Source: Exophiala sp. HKRS030
Lineage: Eukaryota; Ascomycota; Eurotiomycetes; Chaetothyriales; Herpotrichiellaceae
Assembly (NCBI GenBank): GCA_023897205.1
Contig: JAHWDD010000002.1
Span: 3,038,001 to 3,102,000 of the forward strand
Reading direction: 5' to 3'
Length of the DNA stretch: 64,000 nt
The notes under the pieces were generated by a model, which saw nothing but the letters and a program-made list of their open reading frames with translations, did no database searches and had not been told where the DNA came from. The translations under genes were made by a program, and so were the position numbers. The stretch's first letter is position 1, and every line of letters starts with the position of its first letter. Below are positions 31,509 through 42,000 of this stretch, in pieces.

Positions 31509-32951
31509 CTAAAATATTGCAAAGGCGTTAGGAGTACTACCGACGCCACCTTTTTATACAAGATAACATAGTTAGCAATAGTGGATATGAGAGAACACGA
31601 GTGCTGCGGCATCACAAAAGTTCCTCCTGGGGTTAATGTAAACAAAGAATTAGCAACATACCTTTGACATTGGCCGGGCTGCTAGAAAAGAAAAAAGTGT
31701 ATTGATTTCGTTTTTTGCAAACCTCTGACAGTTTTTCCAGATCCCACATTTCACCGATGGGAGCACCCCAGAGGGACAACAGGTACTGGTGGTGAAACCA
31801 AGATTGATTGGTCGGCCAGGCTTCGAAGGCAGGGGCGTCGCCGGCCACGGCGCTGAAGTAGTTGTCGTGCAAAAAGTCGATCATTTCTTCCGTCTGTTCA
31901 ATCCCTACAAATGTGCACTCCGCAGGAGGGATGTTCCCAAGAGCGGTGCGTTGGGAATCATTCATCTTATTGTAGGTATCGACCCAACCAGATCGAATCA
32001 TGAGGATATCACCATATTGAAATGTGATTCCTTGTTTTTCCGCACAGGCACGAATATCTTCGAGTGTGATCCGATGTGTCGTGTTTGGGTCGTACTTATT
32101 CCCCTTGGCATGATCCCAATGATCTATCAATACACCCCGGCCGACTATCAATTTTTGGAGTTAGAAACCGTCGTTTACATGCGGCATATCTGCAGACGAA
32201 AGACTTTACCTATGCCATGGTTAGCCCAAGCATCAACACCGCAACGTGAAGAATTTTTGATTTCTTCTGGGCTCAACTAGAATGGAAAACGTGGTAGCTC
32301 TGTTAGCGGAGAAACCAAGCACGGCCAGAAAGAGAAAAGAGAGAGATCTTACGTTGTTGTAGAAGATGAACCCTCCACCATGGGCATGTCCAACGTGACG
32401 GAAACCGTCCCACTGTTTGCATGGATGGATGGTAAGCAATTGTAAAGAATAAACACCTCTACGAGTCGTCTCAACATACCTGTGACCCACTCTGTGTGTT
32501 CATGTCGTAAAGATCGTCAAACACCTGATCGGTGACTTGTTTGATAGTATGCTTGAATGGTTCTCTACCAAACACAGGAGGATTGGGTAAGTCGGCCCTC
32601 CAACTACATGTCGTCAATTCTTTTGAATTAGCACACAGGCACTTTTCTTTTCGTCTAGAAGCTATCAAGGTGGCGATTACGACCAAGTGACGCACTCTAG
32701 ATTGACCACTTCTCCGCTCTTTATCATTCTGGCCGCGGCCGCAACACGCTCCGGTGTGAGAAGATTCAAACGTCCTAACTTGACAAGAATGTGAACTTTC
32801 TAGACACCAAACGATTGTTTGTAAACAGAAGATAAGAATATAGTACCTCATCATCCTTTCCCCAGAACCAGGCAGCTCCAGCTGGAGCGCCTTCAATCGA
32901 TGGTAGAGCACTGCGTTTAGGCAGACTTTCGGAAGTCGGATCTAGGAGCAT
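31509..32951 (-). CDS. Putative cyclase/hydrolase, PF04199 (kynurenine formamidase-like) family
   Basis: Seven exons on the minus strand: 32951-32847, 32778-32696, 32603-32480, 32412-32353, 32276-32210, 32144-31662 and 31549-31509; 320 residues. The joined protein reads LNLLTPERVAAAARMI, NLDWRADLPNPP, the core MNTQSGSQWDGFRHVGHAHG, LSPEEIKNSSRCGVDAWANHG, VGRGVLIDHW, QYGDILMIRSGWVD, SVAGDAPAFEAWP-like AVAGDAPAFEAWP, and ends GGVGSTPNAFAIF, which matches family ends and fixes the last tiny exon. His and Asp in the core are probable metal ligands. Bacterial relatives hydrolyse N-formylkynurenine or cyclic amides; fungal members are mostly uncharacterised. It is divergent from the aldolase over 390 bases. 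Confidence 0.85.
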
Positions 32952-33341
32952 TGTCGCACTTTAAGAAGAATGATGACCCTTTTCTTGAAGGGCAAATTCG
33001 AAAAAGACAGAGTCCTGATTTATGTACCTTGGTACGTATTCATTTTTTGCACATTAGTGAATTGAAGTATTTCTCCATGGTGTATGCAAAATGCCACGGA
33101 GATCGCGGGCCGAGGCTGGCTGTGCTTCTGTCAGCCCGTAGGACCACAGGCTTGCTACGATGATCCCGGTGTTAATTAATCCTTTGTCGAGTGAAACTCA
33201 CAGACACTTATTTGTTATTATACAATAGATACCTTGCTGGTATGGTGCCCCAACCCTGTATTCTTTTGGTCATTACTCGTGTCCTAGACGTACCCACCTC
33301 GCCCCTTTTCTCTCAGGCCACCTCAAGTTTGCTCAGCAACA
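32952..33341. promoter_or_regulatory. Shared divergent promoter, cyclase / HpcH-HpaI aldolase
   Basis: 390 bases between two divergent starts. No clear TATA box. CGG-type triplets occur near 33100-33115, but no perfect repeat was found by eye. Confidence 0.4.
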
Positions 33342-34217
33342 ATGTACAAGAACCAAGTATCGGCCTCCCAAAAAGGTGGCAACCTCACTAAGCCGGAGAC
33401 GTTGCGTTTTCAAACTCACCATGAAAAACTGGGCGGCCGACCGCTGCTGGGCACGGTGCTGACGGTGCCGGCTGAAATGGTCGCCATGCTCGCCGCGCAG
33501 ACCTTCGACTTTGTCATGATCGACATGGAACATTCCCCCATGACGGCTGAACAGATGAACCGTCTGGTGCACAGTGTGGTGGCGGCGTCCCAGGGCAAAT
33601 GTTTGGCCATCGTCCGAGTGCCATCTCACGACGTCGAGTGGATCAAATGGGCGCTGGACAGCGGCGCCGCCGGGATCATCGTACCCATGGTCAACAACGC
33701 CACGGAGATGAAACACATTATATCCCATGCCCTCTACCCACCAAAGGGCAAGCGAAGCTTTGGTCCCTTCAACGCCATGTTCGGCAGACAACTCGGAGGT
33801 ACTCAAATGGGCACTTATTACGACATGGCACAAGACCAAGGTGTTGCTATCCTCCCAATCATCGAATCTGTCGAAGGTCTCGAAAACGCCGAGTCCATTT
33901 TGGCCGTCGATGGAGTGTCGGGTGTGTTTATAGGCCCTGCCGATTTGAGATCTTCCATGGGTCTATCGATCGGGGTCGACGGGCCAGAACCGGAGTTTCA
34001 ACAGGCCCTGACGAAAATATGTGACGCTGCTGCAAGGTGCGGGAAAATCTCCGGGTCCATGGGTACCACTCCCGATAGCATCAAAGCCCGAACCGAGTTG
34101 GGGATGAAGTTTTTACTGGTGACGCTGGACTACAACGTCCTGCTCAGTGGGTTTGCCTCGGCCATGGACAGCGCAAAGTCAGCTCTTTTGAATGTGGTGC
34201 CCAAGGGGAATCTATGA
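33342..34217 (+). CDS. HpcH/HpaI-family aldolase
   Basis: Single exon, 291 residues. This family makes pyruvate or glyoxylate plus an aldehyde by metal-dependent retro-aldol cleavage of 4-hydroxy-2-oxo acids (HpaI, garL-like), or carries out citrate-lyase-type reactions. Conserved stretches are RPLLGTVLTVPAEM, FDFVMIDMEHSPMTAEQ, KCLAIVRVPSHD, GAAGIIVPMVNN, ILPIIESVEGLENAESI (metal Glu) and GVFIGPADLRSSMG (metal Asp). Length fits the family with an N-terminal extension of about 25 residues. It shares a promoter region with the cyclase, so the two may act in successive ring-opening and cleavage steps; the actual substrate is unknown. Confidence 0.88.
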   Translation: MYKNQVSASQKGGNLTKPETLRFQTHHEKLGGRPLLGTVLTVPAEMVAMLAAQTFDFVMIDMEHSPMTAEQMNRLVHSVVAASQGKCLAIVRVPSHDVEWIKWALDSGAAGIIVPMVNNATEMKHIISHALYPPKGKRSFGPFNAMFGRQLGGTQMGTYYDMAQDQGVAILPIIESVEGLENAESILAVDGVSGVFIGPADLRSSMGLSIGVDGPEPEFQQALTKICDAAARCGKISGSMGTTPDSIKARTELGMKFLLVTLDYNVLLSGFASAMDSAKSALLNVVPKGNL

Positions 34218-34523
34218 TTGTAACTTGCTACTCAAAGAGCGTTCAAAATGACCTAGCTACAAAATCAAGCATGGCATTTTCTGATGATGATAATAATGGA
34301 CCCGCGCTGAGCAGCATCTTCTTCTTACCACCTGTTTCCTCACGAGCATTTGTTCCGTCAACCTTTAGCCTTAGCTTCTAGCCAACTTCTCACATTCTCT
34401 CAACTCGTGTTAGTACATCCCTCCCTTCATCCGTTGTATTCATCTCGTCCGGACATATTTTCTTTTTCTTGATGAATCTGAACATTTAGGAATTATGTCT
34501 GCGACCCCCAAGTGCATCTCATC
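34218..34523. other. Convergent 3' flanks
   Basis: 306 bases between stops of the aldolase and the monooxygenase fusion. Pyrimidine-rich; nothing else seen. Confidence 0.35.
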
Positions 34524-37307
34524 CTACGCAGCCGTGGAAGCTTTCTGAATTATTGTTGTTTTGGCCATTTGCGTCTCCCTCCAATACCAGCAGGCGGATA
34601 TCACAGCTCCCGGTCCGACGAGTACAGTTCCCAATGCAACTGCAGCTGCGGCTTTTCGCACAGACACGACGGCCAAGCCGACCCTCTTCAGATCCCAGAC
34701 CGACAAACAGCACCAAGCCATGGTTGCCATGGTCCAGACCCAAAAGTCGACTAGCCAGGTGATGTGGAGACTCTCAACCACCGATAAAGACCGCTGATCT
34801 AGAGGAGGGAGAAGGAATATCTTGCTCAACTGAAGGTGAGGGTCGGCCGAGAACATGACCTTCAGCAGTACACCAAAGTGTGTGACGATGGAGACACCGA
34901 ATGAGAATGCATACAATCTCTTGAGATGTGCCATATCGGGAGGCTCAGCGGCGGCCACAACAACGTTGCTGTGATCCCGTTGTGTTGACATGGTCGTATT
35001 GTATGACGTCGCCAATAGCCACAACAGAATGTTGACGTATACAGGGGATGGCTGCCAAAACGCAATGAAACCTTGACGAATTTGGTCGTCATTCGAGTGT
35101 GGCCAGAACATGAGTATAGTGGGAATCAAATATCCCAACACCACCGCCGGTAGAAGTGTCTTGACATATTTTTCCGGTACCGGTCGGGATAGTGGCCACC
35201 AATAAGACTCTGGGTTTGATACCGTGAGGTACATTATGTAGAATATTGGGGCCACGACCGCGATACCGTAGAGCTGGTAAATTGACCAGAGGCTTGTACT
35301 GCGAGTGAATACACCATGTTAGCACGTACTCCGGTCTTCTGACCATACAAGCGGAAACTTTTAGAGGGGTAGGGGGGGTGGGGTTCCGAAAAACTCACAA
35401 CGAGATAAGTGATAAAAAGTTTCGTTTTCGGCACGACTCGACCGTCCAGACCGTGATCAAGGGGAATAGAGAGAACAAGAAGTAGACTTGTAGCGTCTGG
35501 TGTGCGGAGTCCCATCCGGCGACGCCGGGCATGAAGAATACCGTCAACATGGTCAAAGTCTCGTCCACCGCCGGATACCCAGTATATCGTGTTCGCAGAC
35601 GAGTTCCCTGGTAGAAAGTTGACGACGTCAGGATATCGACCATTTTCTCCTGCACTCCACTGTACAGGGTCGGCAAGATGTGCATTCCACAGTACCCAAC
35701 AACAGATAAAGAAAGGAAGAACAAAGCCCATGCCCACCCTTTCCATCCTCTTTTCTGGGGGGTACAAGCGAGGTCGTCGTGAAAGGGAATCAGGCGAGCT
35801 CGAAAAGGATTCTCGAGCATCTGGAGCCTTTGTCCCTGGGGAATGTTCTTGGAAGCATTCATCAATACGTCGTCGGTGTCGGACAACGGAAGAAGGTTAA
35901 GAGCCAAAATCTTTTCCATTTGACCCTCGAGAGCTTCAAACCTTTGGTGGTTGTGAGAGTCTGTAATCAACTTTTGTACTCTCTTCATGCGAGTTTCCTG
36001 GACGTTCTGGAACACTTTGCATATCCGTGCCGCCGACATTGACCGCTGTGGTCCTTTCACTTCGGCCAAGGCTTTGACGAGAGCGTTGGTGAGTGTTGCC
36101 GCGGTCTCAATGGCAGCATTACCTCCGTGTCCCGAAATAGGTTCCATCTGGTATTCAGGTGGCGTCGTTAGTTACTTGGTTTCCTACAAGGGTAGTGCAT
36201 GGAAAGTCGATTTGCTTCTTCCTTACCTTGTGAGAGGCATCTCCGATGGTCATGATTCTACCAAAGTGCCATTTTTGGAATGCATACTCTGGTAAAGCCG
36301 TCAGAGTTGAAGAGACCTTGTTTTTATAAATGTCCCGGAACTTGAGGTTGGGTAGAATCGCGTCATCTAGACGATCTTGGATGATTTTCGCCTCATCTTC
36401 TTTCGTGTACCTGGGGATATTTGGACTGTAAACCGTCTTGCCAATGTTGAAGAAGTAGAACCAATAGGTACGGTGTAGACCACCGAGAATCAGGTAAGAA
36501 CTGTGTTCTCGGAAGACGGAGTGTAGGGACCCCGGATTTATGCCTGGACAGGGAGTTGAAATTCCAAAAACACAGCTATAGTCACACGGCATGGCTTTTA
36601 TCAATGTTAGATTTCTTGCAATCATCTGAGGGAGAGTAACAAGTAAACTCACATGTTGGTTCAGTGTCAGGGATGTAACCCGGGCAAAGGGCATCTGCAT
36701 TTCTCCACATTTCTGATCGAACGTTGCTGTGAATTCCATCTGCCCCTATACAGATGTCGCCATTGTACACCGATCCATCTTTCGTGGTTACAGTGACCCC
36801 GTCATCCTCCAGTTTGATGTTCACGACACATTTGCCGGTCAAAAGTTTAGACTTGTCTTGGATATTTTCGAACAAGACCTTCAATACGGTTTGTCTGTCC
36901 AAGAAGAGCATGCCATAGCCGTGTCTAGGAGTGTCAGTTTCTGCTTCACAAAAAAAACGTAAAGACAAGACGTCTCCGAACCATCTGACCGACCATCTTC
37001 TTACTTACCTCGCCATGAAAGAATCGGCGACACCTTCATGTTCCGCAACTATTTCTCCTCTCAAACTTCGGAAATGGAAATGGTCTAGAGGTGCGACCAG
37101 TTTTCTGATGGGCTTGTACAGTCCCAGCTGATCCAAGATGCGAAGTCCATGAGGAAGTAAACCTATACTCGCGCCAACTTGAGGTGCGAGTTCAGGATAA
37201 GCCTCCAAGACGACAAAATCGATGCCGGTCTTTTGCAGCATATTGGCTAGTGACAACCCTGCTATGCCTCCACCGGCGATGATGACTTTGAATTTTGTAC
37301 AACCCAT
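34524..37307 (-). CDS. FAD-dependent monooxygenase fused to a polytopic membrane domain
   Basis: Exons on the minus strand are 37307-37009, 36924-36653, 36594-36227, 36147-35399 and 35298-34524; 820 residues. The first ~420 residues are a group A flavin monooxygenase (PaxM/UbiH-like): FAD site VIIAGGGIAGLSLANML, the DG motif CIGADGIHSNVR, and the GD motif TIGDASHKMEPISGHGGNAA formed across intron 3. Such enzymes epoxidise or hydroxylate prenylated or aromatic substrates. From about residue 450 eight or nine hydrophobic segments follow (WALFFLSLSVVGYCGM, LTVFFMPGVAG, YFLFSLFPLITVW, IAVVAPIFYIMYL, VVLGYLIPTILMFWP, and others to the end) with WTVESCRKRN between. The membrane part resembles extensions on some meroterpenoid-type FMOs; its function is not known. 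The 34524-37307 call assumes no frameshift. Confidence 0.82.
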
Positions 37308-38278
37308 TATGTTGTATTCTCTACGGAGGAGCTGTGACGAAGTATGCTGGATAGAAAACTCTAGGGGTGCAGCTACTCTCACTCCCACTACCCAGGTCGT
37401 TATCGTTATATACCCTCTCCCTCATATTATCATGCAGATCTTAACCTCAAGGTTAAGTTTACCATGATTTCCGGGCAATCGATCTTATCTCAACCCGTAT
37501 AGGGATCACTAGGATTCAGCAGACCTGAATCTAGGTCTGCCTGGTGCAACAGTGATCGAGTCATTGAAGCTGAGTAGGAGGTTTGTGTCCTTGGAAAAGG
37601 AATGCCGAGTAGCACCCCACAAACCAGTCCCAGCTAGCGATACACAATCCGGGGTCGGGTCTCTCACAACCTAGATCGTTGGCTCCCCGAGAACTACAGC
37701 TCCGAGCGATCATGATTTGTGTCTTGTCTGATCGATGACGGGGGTTGGCTTCTTCTCGTATTCCCAGTCGCTTGTCTCAACCACGGAAATGGGGTGGCGA
37801 AGTTTTGGGAAGTAAGTACAATATCACGGCTGTCGTAGCCGAGCTTGGGGAGGGCCTTTTTCCGAGCGGGTGTCGTCGGGCACTCAAAGGTGAAAGTCTG
37901 ATCCACTTCGAGCTCGTGCCAAGGTAAATCCCAGTCATTGTATCAGTATCTCAAAACAATGGGAATCCCCATTGAGGGAAATACCTAAGACGAGGGACTA
38001 AACTGGGTAGAGTAGGGGCTGCGCGAGTAAGTACGGGAGCGCAGGCAGTGCTGTCGACGGCACTAGAACCAATTAGGCAGGCACTGGGTCGACGTGCGTG
38101 ACGCAGTGTGAAGGTAACAAACAGCCTGCAATGGGGACCATGCACCTATATAGGGTTCACTACGCTAGAGCAAGCATAGTATGTTCTGCAATGTGAAGCC
38201 GCCGTCGAGCCTAAGTTATGTCACGAGAGGCATTAGAATGGGCAACACTGATTTGATCCATTCTATGATGATAGGTTT
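37308..38278. other. Intergenic, FMO promoter and SDR 3' flank
   Basis: 971 bases with no supported gene. It contains CGG/CCG triplets near 37650-37710 but no perfect palindrome was seen. Confidence 0.4.
37406..37412 (-). promoter_or_regulatory. TATA box of the FMO-membrane fusion gene
   Basis: On the minus strand the bases read TATATAA, about 100 bases upstream of the ATG at 37307, at a spacing usual for fungal promoters. Confidence 0.45.
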
Positions 38279-39205
38279 TCACCTAATATCATGGTAACCT
38301 CCATCGACCACCACGACCGACCCATTCATATAACTACTCTCGTCACTCAACAAGAACCCAAGCACGTTGGCCTGTTCCTGGGCAAAAGCCATTCGTCGCA
38401 ACGATATCGCTTTGGCCACGGCCGAATTTTCGTTTTCTTCGGTGCCCAATTTGGCTTCCTCTCCCATACTGTGTTCCGTCATGGCGGTCATGGTCCACCC
38501 GGGACACAAAGCGTTGCACCTGATCCCATCGGGTCCGTAAAATTTGGCACCATTTTTCGTCACCCCGACCGCGGCGTATTTGCTGGGAGTGTAAGCGGCC
38601 AAACCCATGGCGTGTAGACCAGCCATCGATGCGACGTTGGCGATGGCTCCACGTTGTCCAGGAACGGCATGTTGTGATGGAGGACTGAAGGAAATCTGTC
38701 TCGGGTCTTGTTTTTGCATCTGTGCTGCCTCGTACTTTTGACAAAGCCAGATTCCACGTGTGTTGACTGCGTGTGTTCTGTGTGGTCGCAATAAAGGTGT
38801 CAGTATATGTCACATACAGGTGGAAGCTCTCTAGAAGCCTGTCTTCTTGCACGAGATCGAAAACACTCACCTGTCGAAAAGTTCAACGGTGATACTTTTC
38901 TCTTCTTCCCATGTACTCTCACAGATACCGGCACAATTCGCGGCAAAGTCCAAACGACCCGTCCTCGAAGCTGCCAAGTCGACGGCTGCCTTGACACTTT
39001 CTTCATTCGTGACGTCGATCCGTACAAATTCTGCTTCGACTCCATATATCCTTGAAATGTCCTCTGCCACACTCTTCCCCAGTTTCTCATTCATGTCTGC
39101 TATCACGACAACGCAACCTCGGCTTGCCAACTTTCGAGCAGTAGCTTCACCGATTCCGGAAGCACCCCCTACAATCAACGCCACTTGTTTCGTAGTTGTA
39201 GACAT
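38279..39205 (-). CDS. Short-chain dehydrogenase/reductase (classical SDR)
   Basis: Exons on the minus strand are 39205-38871 and 38777-38279, giving 277 residues; the ATG at 39205 starts MSTTTKQVALIVGG. Classical SDR residues are all present: GGASGIGEA (13-21), the acidic VVIADMNEK that points to NAD(H) rather than NADP, CAGI, S162 in NVASMAG, and YTPSK (Y174, K178), then LCPGWTMTAMTE and GSVVVVDGGY at the C-terminus. Related enzymes oxidise secondary alcohols to ketones, which could feed the Baeyer-Villiger enzyme; that link is inference. It is the last gene of the catabolic block, on the same strand as the FMO fusion. Confidence 0.88.
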
Positions 39206-40032
39206 GTTGCTGATGTCTGTCCTTTGTGTGAATGATGGAACCAGCACTTTGGGTAAATGATAGATGTATGAGTTGCCCGTAAAAGTCTTGTCACTTGTCG
39301 TCCGCTAAACTTCAATTTGTGATTGTATACCGATTTGAGAAACAAAGATTACGGTATATTCTTTTGATAAAAAAAACTAAATAGCATCACAGACGCATTG
39401 ACTTCTATGGCGGCCGGCCCGGTTGTGGCCCAAGCCCTTGCAAGGGGAGATTGTATCCGTGATAAGTCCTCAGATGGCGTTTCGTTCTCCGGTAACGACC
39501 ACCATTCATTCCGCTGGTTTTTGGATTTTCCGAGAGATTCCCGGGGGCAGGCCATTCGACTTTATCCAGTCTAAAAGGTTTCATCGCATAGTTTGAGCGG
39601 GAAATACCAAATAGATCTAGCGAAGTCGAACCAAAAAAGAGGAGAGGGGATCTATAACTCATGACTACCCCTTGATCACTGTGGCTTGAATATTCTCCCT
39701 TCCACACACACAAAAATGCATCATGATTAGGAACAATGCGAAAGACAAATATGCTCAAACAAATAAAAATAAATCAAATTATGCAGATATTATGCTATGT
39801 TATGCCATGTTTCTGTTCTGATAAGTTGCCAGATTTCTTGCACATCATTCCATCATTTGAGTCTTCTTTTTTTAGTGGTTTTTCTTGTCGACACTTTTCC
39901 TCAAACCATCGTTTTCTTCAAAGGAAAATAATACAATTAAGTTATAACAATCCTCCCATATTCTCTCTTCACTTTCCATTGCAGATCCGCATGACACTAG
40001 GCGAATGGCGTCTTGAACCAAAAGTCCGTCCT
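39206..40032. other. Intergenic, SDR promoter
   Basis: 827 bases, AT-rich between 39730 and 39960. No gene or clear motif. Confidence 0.35.
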
Positions 40033-42000
40033 CTAAGCAAAGAACGCAACGATGGCCAACGCTCCAGCCAGCATACCGAGTTCAGTCTTGCCTGCCGCAC
40101 CAGTGAATTGAGCGGGGGCAACCCCAGCCGTGGTGCCCGATGCAGATGGAACCGCAAAGGTCTGTCCTGCAGCCACGCGGGTGCTGCTCGCTGGAGCCGG
40201 GGCAGCGGGGGCAGGGCATTCGTTACCCGAGCATCCACCTGCCGGAGCCGGCGCACCTGATCCGTTTCCAGAAGAAACAGGAGTAGGAGTCGCAGGGCTT
40301 CCCCAGGGGACGAGGCCGACTCCTCCACCTTGGGGACCTGTCTCGGTGGCAGTGACAAAGCTCACGGCCGGCACCGCGACGGTCGTCGTGACAGCGCCTC
40401 CTTCACTCTTGGTCACCGTGAAGGTGAGCGTGGTCACTGGAGCAGGAGTTGGCCCTGCGGGTCGAGAGCCACGACCGATACCGTTGGTCTGGGTGGTTGT
40501 GACGGGCGTGACGGAGGGGATCAGCGTGATGCCAGTCGGGATACCGGTGCAGATACCTGGGTTCTGAGGGACAAAGTCGGCGCAGATACCAGCGAGGTAG
40601 GACAGGGCAGACGAGATCTCAGAGTCGCTTCCCGACCAGGCCGAGACACATTCTTGGACCGAGGAGATGAATTCTGGAGACGGGCAGAAGCATTTGGTGT
40701 CGCTGTTGGAGGAGCACTTGGGGACCAGGCTGAGCCAGGTGTTCAAACAGCTAGGGAGGACAGGTGGACAAGGAGCAGATGACCCGGGCGGGGGTGGAGC
40801 AGCCGATGTTGACGAAAAAGAGGTTGAGAGGGTGGTGGGCGGCAATTGTTTACCTGGTGTGGTCGACGGAGAAGTCGTGGAAAATACCGTGGTTGAGAGG
40901 GTAGTGGGTGGCAATTGCTTTCCTGGTGTGGTCGTGGTTGTTGTGGGGATTTCCTTTCTAGGTGTGGTTGTTGTTGGGACCTCAGCAGGGGTGGTCGTAG
41001 TGGTTGGAACCACTTCAGGCGTGGTAGTGCTAGAAGTGGTGGGAATCTCCTTTCCTGGGGTTGTGGTGGTCGTGAAGCCCCAGCCCGGAGTCGTTGTTGT
41101 CGAGGAGGAGGAGGTGGTGGACGGCGTCTCCTTGCCTGGAGTGGTTGTTGTGGTCTGGATTACAGGAATGGTCGTTGTGGTCGGAATAGCGGGAGTGGTT
41201 GTGGTGGTCGGAATGGTGGGAGTGGTTGTAGGAGTGGTTGTAGGAGTGGTGGTCCACACCCAAGGCTTCGTGGTTGATGTTGTCTCTACTACAGGAGAGG
41301 TAGTTGAGAAGACCGGTGTAGTCGAGCTGGTCGCAGGCGGTGGAGGAGGGCTGTTGCAGTTGAATCCGATCGAATGAATACCGACGTCGCAAGAGCTCTT
41401 TCCACTGCTGGGGGGAAGGTTGAAGGTGACCGACTTGGCACCACCGCATTGAGAGTTCTCGATGGTTGAACCTGAAGCCTTGCACGAAGCAGTGTGCTTA
41501 CAAGTTGATCCATCGGGCATAGAGAAGATGAAGTCCAAGTCGGTGTCATAGGAGACAGAGACTTGCATGTGGCTGATGGAGAAGGCATCGTCTTGGCCAC
41601 AGGAGAAGCTCGGTCCACCACTCGTGGACTTGCCCACGCTGCCTTGGATGCATTTGGGCTATGATATGTTAGCACTCAATTTGTTCCCTTCCTCTTGGTG
41701 TGATTGACGGTCTTCCTGCTTGCGTACCTGAAAGTCCGAGCGAGTCTCGAGAGACCTCTTTCTGTTTCCCTGAAACGAGTCTTGACAAGTGAACCCGCTG
41801 AAGCCGAACCCACCATAGTTGCTGAATCCACCTGTGGGTAGACCGGACCAGTTGAACCCGCCTTCCTGGTCAGGAGTACAGGTGTTGTTGCAGTTGGAAG
41901 GACTGGAAAAGCTTGGTGCATCACCCCAGCCGCCCGAAGCCGCAGCCTGCTGCAGGAGAAGGACAGAGGCCACGAGCCCAGCAGTCAATGTGGACTTCAT
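40033..42000 (-). CDS. GPI-anchored, Thr-rich cell-wall protein with CFEM-like domain
   Basis: Exons on the minus strand are 42000-41728 and 41658-40033 (intron GTACGC..ATAG), giving 632 residues. A signal peptide (MKSTLTAGLVASVLLLQQAAA) is followed by a cysteine-containing Gly/Phe-rich region with a dibasic KR site (NRKRSLETR), then a second cysteine-rich module (residues ~92-195). A long Thr/Ser/Pro tract (about 200-380) holds repeats such as PGKQLPPTTLST. A CFEM-like module at about 385-465 has eight cysteines (PCPPVLPSCLNTW, PKCSSNSDTKCFCPS, VQECVSAWSG, LAGICADF, NPGIC). The end GMLAGALAIVAFFA suggests a GPI signal. CFEM proteins bind heme or help wall integrity and adhesion; the role here is inference. 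Confidence 0.8.
40810..41270. repeat. Imperfect coding repeats encoding the Thr/Pro tract
   Basis: The minus-strand code is a run of Thr/Pro codons with near-identical blocks, the clearest pair being about 40823-40864 and 40892-40933, both encoding PGKQLPPTTLST. Such tracts change length easily by slippage and recombination. Confidence 0.65.

Noticed and set aside
40130..41377. Long open frames on the plus strand opposite the CFEM-like gene
   Set aside because: They are antisense shadows of the Thr/Pro repeat code, giving Val/Gly-rich text with no start context or domain.
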